This document shows, in pieces, positions 58,086 to 64,000 of a stretch of DNA of 64,000 nt. The notes beneath the pieces were generated by a model, which worked only from the letters and a program-made list of their open reading frames with translations, ran no database searches and had not been told where the DNA came from. Source of the stretch: Hibiscus mutabilis (lineage: Eukaryota; Streptophyta; Magnoliopsida; Malvales; Malvaceae); contig CM033745.1 in assembly GCA_019671005.1 (NCBI GenBank), positions 21,609,795 to 21,673,794 on the forward strand, read 5' to 3'. The position numbers and the translations under genes are program-made. Position 1 is the stretch's first letter; each line of letters begins with the position of its first letter.

Positions 58086-60950
58086 TGTAATCACTCATTT
58101 TCACTTGTAAATATATTAATATTGCATGTATATTTATTATATGAATGTTACTAATATAAGGTGGTGTGTGCATGTATAAGCTATGTATACGTATTAGGGG
58201 TGTATGTATGTCGCGTATGTATCTAGAGTATGAGCGTATTTGATTAATATATAGATGTTATGTTAATTATATGTATGATTATACGTACGTATACTAGAAT
58301 ATTATATTAATTAATGATTGTATAATATAAGTATACATTTTCGTATATACATGTATTGATGTTATAATTATATTATTATTAATATTATTGGGCTGGTAAA
58401 ATGAAAAAATTAAATATATATTAAACCCAAATAAACATGAAGTCCAAGTTCAATTACAAGTTCAATTACAAGGCCCGTTTGGCCCAAATCAGAATCCCAT
58501 TTAATTACAATGTGCGGAATCGTGGGCCGTTGGATCAAGATCGATCCAACGCCCACGATGCAACCGAGGACAAAAATATCGCCAGCGCGCGTTCCACACG
58601 TATGGACCGCTTCGAGTGCCACGCGCGCGGGTCCACGCGCGCTTTAATATCCCACGCCGCGTAAGATCCACGCGTTCGACTCCTCGATCGCGGAGCTCCA
58701 CGTGGCGAAATCTGCCGCCGTCTCATCAAATCGAGGCTTCATCCAGGCCGATCGTTCTTCAAGCCATCTCAATCGTTAGATCAGATCTGATCTAACGGCC
58801 GAGAACGCGTCTGGCCGCTGGCAGAATGTCCATATCGCCACCACGCCGATATTCAGTCCCCGTGTTCAGATTATGCCAAAGACAACAAGCAAAGTGTCAG
58901 TTCAGATTATGCCAAAGACAATGCAAGCAACCAAATCAGTTCAGATCTGAAAAAAGGAAGATGCAACTTGCAACCAAAAACAGAGGCAATAATATATATG
59001 AAACGGGGAACTTTTGTAACGGGGATGAAAAAAACGAGAGTAAGAACAAAAAAGGAGAACAGAGATCTTGTAACACAAAAAAATCTGAAAGTTGTAAACA
59101 TCCAAGATAATCAAAAGACAGTCCAGTGGTAAATTTTTGTCTCTTTTTCTTTCTTGTTTTTCTTTACATGCATATACGAAAAAAAACAAAATAAAAGAGG
59201 AGAGTAGTCTTACTTGGTCGTTTGTGGGTCTTCCTTCCTCGATGATAAGCCTTTTCGGCTTCTACAAGCCAGATCTGTGAACTAAAAGGAGGGGAAGGCC
59301 CCACTGTAGTTATATTTTAGGTTTAAAACTCTTTTTTTTTGTTCGTATTTCCTAGATCTAGGCGAATAGAGGTATATCCTCCGAATCCAACCTAGGATTC
59401 GTATTGGAGGACGACAAGGGGTTGTTTTGGTCTATTTTGAGGCTCATCCAGCGCCGGTTAGCGGCGGCGGCGGCGAAGAACACGACGGCCGACCGCCGGA
59501 TTTTGGGTATTATAAGAACAGATTTAGAGAAAATGAAGAACAGAGGACTCAAAAAACCGTAAAAAATGAAACAAATGGCCAAAATTTTGATTTCGGCCTT
59601 AAAGAGGGCTTTTATAGTTGTTTTTATTTTGCTAAATGGGTAAATTACACACTTAATCCCACCGCGTTTTCAATATTTTCATTTTTGTCTTGCCGCATGG
59701 TATAATCACAGCCCAGTCCCCCCGATTTTTCAAAAGGTTACAATCTAGTCCCTAAATTACACCGAATCGGTTTACGAATGGTAAAATTACGCCTTAACCA
59801 TCCCGCGTTTTTTTGAATTTTTCACTTTGAGTCTGCCCCTTGGTCTAATTACAATTCTGGTCCTTTTAGGTTTTGTTTGTTTCGCAATTTCGTCCCTAAA
59901 TTACATATTATTTCTCTTTAATTTCTGCCACTGACTTTTGTTTTTCTTTCATTTCACTCTGTATTCTTTGTAAATACTAATGTTCGTATTATAATCGTAT
60001 ATGTTGATGTATTCTATTATTTTATTTTATTTTATGTCCTCGTATATGACTCGTATTCTATGTTTACATATATATGTGTATTAAGATTATAATGGTCATG
60101 CGTCTTTTTTATCCTAGTTATTCATATTAAGCATGTTATGTTTTAATTGATTCGTACATGGTGTATTTTGTATTTTATATGTGTGTGCTTTCTTATTTTT
60201 TTAGGCTACATGTTAATATATTTACCCTTTTATACGATATGTTGACCCGTATATGTTGAAATATGTTTTATTACCAGTATGCATTTTTTTAATATTTGTT
60301 CGCCTATATGTACTTATTCTGCCTTTGTTATTTTGACATATTATAGTTGTTTTTATCTATTATTTAGAATAATATGTATATATGCATGTTTTAGTCTAGA
60401 ATATCATCTATGTTAGATTAATATTATGTTATGACAATATTTACTACATTTAAACATTTTGCCATGTTTTATTTTTTTGCCATTAAGATTGCATATCGAG
60501 ATATAACTTGTTAATGCGAGTCCTTTTATCCGAGCGTAAACGGGCCCGGATCAAAGCGTAGTGATAGTGGTTGGGCGTTTATTCTCGGATAACAGACCCT
60601 TAAAATTTATTCGCAATTATGATCAAATTTTAAAATAATCGCTACTTTAATCCGGAAAATCCAATATTAATAAAGCGGTAATTATTAAAGTACCAATTTT
60701 GGGCGGTGTGGGGTGCTAATCCTTCCCCATCCGTAACCGACTCCCGAACCTGTCTTTTTGAATCTCGGTTTTATGGTGTCCGGCCTACCTAAGTGGCGGT
60801 GGCGACTCCATTTTTTTTAATACGGTTTATTTTAAAACCCCACGGAATAAATATTTTATATCCAAAGAATCACGAACACCTTTCAAAAAACATTTCAAAA
60901 ATCCTCGTTTTTATTTAGCGATTTTTTTTAAAAAAAAGGACATCGCTACA
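58086..60950 (+). repeat. 5' LTR of Ogre-type element F
   Basis: 2865 bases from TGTAATCACTCATTTT (the LTR of E starts TGTAATCACTAATTTT) to ...CATCGCTACA just before the primer site. It shares with E the block order AT-rich, GGCCC-containing, palindromic GC-rich (58500-58830), then the U5-like end with GGGGTGCTAATCCTTCCCC (60709-60727) and GTGGCGACTCCA. Sequence between blocks differs, so F is a distinct family. Confidence 0.8.
58521..58797 (+). repeat. Palindrome pair in LTR of F
   Basis: 58774-58797 is a perfect 24-bp palindrome (half-site CGTTAGATCAGA). 58521-58557 is an imperfect one (CGTGGGC-CGTTGGATC ... GATCCAACG-CCCACG). The first matches the core of the 26-bp palindrome at 26507-26532 in the Ogre LTR fragment. 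Confidence 0.85.
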
Positions 60951-60952
60951 GA

Positions 60953-60970
60953 TGGCGACTCAGCTGGGGA
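60953..60970 (+). other. Primer-binding site of element F (tRNA-Arg type)
   Basis: TGGCGACTCAGCTGGGGA, two bases after the LTR. Differs by one base from the site in E. Confidence 0.85.
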
Positions 60971-61635
60971 TAATTTTTTGTTTTTTCAAAAAAAAAATGA
61001 GAGTCAAGCTTTTAAAATAATTACCGCTTTATTAATATTGGAAGTTCGGATTAAGGTGACTATTAAATTAACATTCGGTCATAATTGCGCGTTTATTTTA
61101 ACGCATTTAAAATATGGCATATAAACCCGTCTTTTTAAGTGGGGGGAAAACGCTAATGCTTTCGTGGAGATATCGTTCTCCCGTATGGGCCTAGCAAGTA
61201 CCTTCGGGGCTCGAGTACCTTATGCTTTCGTAAGGATATCGCCCTTCAGACGGGGCATAAGCGAATGGGTCCCCCTGAATTGAACCCGGTTGAAAGGAGC
61301 CTATAATGGGTGATGATCGGGGGCCGTGCTACTCTTAGTAGAGGACAGCGAGGACAATTCGGGTACCTCCTAGAACCAAAACTGCATGTAGAGAACATAG
61401 AAACCCACCCTGTTAGAGCCATGCGAATAACCTTAGGTATTTTAGACGGGATAAATAGGGTTGTTTTGTGTGTTTATTCTATTTAATTTTGTCATTTTAT
61501 TTATATATTTATCAATTTTATCTGGTACTGACTTGTTTTCTTTTCGCTTTTTGTTCTTTTTCTCATACATCATTGCATTTGCATCGCATAAAGGTACTGG
61601 ATCAAGTGGTTTGCCTGATCAGAAAGTCTTTCACC
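60971..61635 (+). other. Leader of element F
   Basis: Non-coding. TATGCTTTCGTAAGGATATCG (61230) and the similar AATGCTTTCGTGGAGATATC (61154) form a two-copy repeat of about 75 bp. GTTAGAGCCATGCGAATAACC at 61412-61432 is the leader motif shared with E. Confidence 0.6.
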
Positions 61636-63941
61636 ATGGAAAAAAGGTGTCTTAGGAAAGAAGAGCTTAATTTGTCAGTCAGACATTGATCAGAGGTCAA
61701 CCAGAAAATCCAAGGGGACAGTCTGCCTAACGAACGCGTAATAGCTGGATACACCTATGTGAGTCTTCAACAGAACGACTTGTGGGATCTTCAAAGCATT
61801 TGGGAAAGATGGGACCGAAGACTACAAGACTTGTTCTGCAATAGTTATGGCGACATCGCACAGCTGTTATATGTTCGGATTAACCAGCCCCTACTCCGAG
61901 CTATAGTCCAGTTCTGGAATCCGGCTTTTTTCTGCTTCACCTTTAATGGGCAGGACATGATGCCTACGGTAGAAGAATACACTGCTTTACTTAACCAGAA
62001 AAATATCCAAGAAGATTGGATCTACGTGAAGCCTCCAAGGAATCAGAATTACACTGCGAAACTCAAAACCTTTGCGGGAATGAGTGACGATTGGGTTAGC
62101 GGCCTCCTTCAAATCCGAGGAGATAATACAGTCTTTGCATGGGAGAGTATTCGGGACATCATATCAACACATCCAGACGAGGCAAAGAAAATGGACCTAT
62201 TCGCTTTAGGAATATATGGCTTGGTGATCTTTCCCAGTACTGGAACATTGACATAGCCATTCGGATTTGTTTGAGCGGGTGAAACGAAAAGCAAACCCAT
62301 ACCAGCAATCTTGGTCGAGACTTTCATTTCCTTAAATGCTAGCCGGAAACATGAAGAAGGACGTTTTGGGTCGCTGCGCACAGCTATTACAAGTATGGAT
62401 TCGTCAGTCACATGTGGAAGACGCCAACAAGAGTCCTGCCGGGGATATCCTTCCAAGGTTTTTCGCCTCTACGAGAATACTTAGCAAAGGAATGGCGAGA
62501 GGATTTGAAAACAAAAATGTGGACCAGGTTCTTCAGGAACATTCAAGATGAAGACATAGTATGGAGGGTCCCATGGCTCGGTAAAGTTAATTATTTTCTA
62601 TACTGATTGTGGTGACTTCAACCGGCTGATGATGTTGGGATTGCATGGAGGGATCGCTTGTGCCCGCTTTTAGTGTCTTGGTAGTTCGGATCACGACAGT
62701 TCATTCCCAATACCGCCGGATTAAGCCAAACTAAATTTCTTTTCAAAGGGGAGTTCAAAGGAAAAATTCAGACCATCAAGAGGGCCTGGGATCATTGTTA
62801 TCGGATCAGGGTGGAAGGAGATACCGAGCACATGACTACCCCAAATTACGACCTTTGGAGACATTTGAGGGTTAATAATGTGATTCCTGAATCTGATCAA
62901 GGACCAGCAGTGTCACTCGAAGAACTTACAAGGGTGGTACCGTCCGAAGCCGACATCTTAAGGAGTGAACTCGAAGAAGTTAAAAGGAAGATGGACATTC
63001 AACAGACCCAACATGCGAGCGAGCTCTATAAGGCAAGCTTAGAAGTTGATGAGCGAGACGGGATCATTAGGCAATTGAAGAAATTGAATGCAGATTTAAG
63101 TGACAAAAATACTCTTTATCAAAAAGATGCCCTCCTGTTACAAACAAAAATACAGAAGGCCGGCCGGAGTCAGTTCATAGCTGTGGAAAAAGAAAAAATG
63201 AACGACATCCGTTTGATGGAAGAAGAACGAGAAATTAACAAAAGAGCGATCGAAAAGAGATTGAAAGCTACCGTTTGGCTATGGAGGAAAAAAAACGGTC
63301 CGCCAAGAAGGCTATTGATCAAGAGAAAGAAAGATTCGGACAAAGAAATCAATAAGGGAAAACAAGGTGTCCATCATGAGAGAGAAAGTGTCGCCGTATG
63401 GAAAAGAAAATCCATGAATAGCCGAAACAGACTGTTAGAAATGCAGAAACTGTACGATGACACTATTCAGAGGTTGGAGCAAAGCCAAAGTCAAAATGAT
63501 GAATTAAAAGGAAAAGTGGCGGAAGCCGAACACTCACTTCAATGTACTTGCCGCAGGAATAACTTCGCTGAGCTGCAGGAAAGAGAACGAGAGGTGGGTG
63601 TGTTACAAGCACGGATTGGGTCCCTCGAAGCAATTGTGGAGGATTACAAGGAAAGAATTAATGTGTTCGAGGAAACTGCAGCCGGAGGGGGACACCTATT
63701 GGCGAGAAGAGATTACGCGACGCTGCTCGAATGGTACATGACAGAGACCAAGATTACGCAAAACCTAATGGTGGACATACAGCGAGTCGCCAGACATGTA
63801 AATGATTTAGCTGTCGAGGCTGAAACACTCCGACCTTTTATAGCCCCGGGAATGGAAGAAGCCCCTAGGTTCCTCAAGCTGCTCAAGGCAATTGGAAAGT
63901 TAGGAGATAGAGCTAGAGTCTATCTTGCATTTGCATCATAA
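61636..63941 (+). pseudogene. ORF1 of element F (Ogre-specific protein)
   Basis: Starts at ATG 61636, stop at about 61687, then open 61690-62256 with Y-G-D-I-A-Q-L-L-Y-V, Q-F-W-N-P-A-F-F-C-F, M-P-T-V-E-E-Y, M-S-D-D-W-V and L-F-A-L-G-I-Y-G-L-V-I-F-P, the same order as in E. Frame changes at about 62340 and 62420-62800. A long open coiled-coil part (62811-63941, 376 codons, heptad-rich Glu/Lys/Leu/Gln) follows, with C-T-C near 63546. It is less stop-ridden than the copy in E. Gag of F should lie beyond 64000. No biochemical function is known for this ORF. Confidence 0.8.
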
Positions 63942-64000
63942 CATTCGCATCATTGTACATGCATTTATTTTTTGCAACCATATTAACAATATGAATATTG

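Overview
This is eukaryotic nuclear DNA from a flowering plant, probably a eudicot. It is dominated by nested, decayed LTR retrotransposons of plant lineages (Ty3/gypsy Athila-type and Tat/Ogre-type, Ty1/copia), with a Mutator-like transposase relic, short MITE-like elements and one intact intronless host gene. The species cannot be named from the sequence alone. I saw no bacterial-type operons, CRISPR arrays, rRNA or tRNA genes.

Layout. 1-3480: 5' end of Athila-type element A (minus strand; LTR 1875-3480, tRNA-Asp primer site, frameshifted gag running off the window). 3481-5451: Ty1/copia relic (gag fragment plus part of its 3' LTR). 5452-21158: Athila-type element B (minus strand), nested inside the copia LTR. 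B keeps its 3' LTR, an accessory ORF, integrase, RNase H, RT, protease and part of gag. Three later elements sit inside or against it: non-autonomous element C (12121-18119, plus strand) in the RT gene, a hAT-like MITE (19681-20198) in the gag-protease linker, and Tat-type element D (LTR 21159-24669, gag 24681-26059, minus strand) in gag. 26466-27425: stray piece of an Ogre LTR. 27426-46499: almost complete Ogre-type element E (plus strand) with ORF1, gag, protease, RT, two RNase H domains and integrase, all broken by stops and frameshifts. 46500-49095: Mutator-like transposase relic (minus strand), cut by the 3' LTR of E. 49096-56663: AT-rich intergenic DNA containing a Mutator-type MITE and the only convincing host gene, a 362-residue plant tandem CCCH zinc-finger protein (52636-53724). 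56664-58024: probable solo LTR. 58086-64000: second Ogre-type element F (LTR, tRNA-Arg primer site, leader, ORF1), leaving the window before gag.

No transposon protein here is intact, so this is a record of successive insertions rather than an active system. The clearest unexplained signals are non-coding: near-perfect palindromes in the Ogre LTRs, a shared leader motif next to the primer site, a hairpin directly upstream of the polypurine tract in both Athila-type elements, four evenly spaced hairpins in the 3' region of element C, and a recurrent 12-base CpG-containing palindrome-like motif throughout element C. All comparisons were made by eye; no alignment or database search was run.
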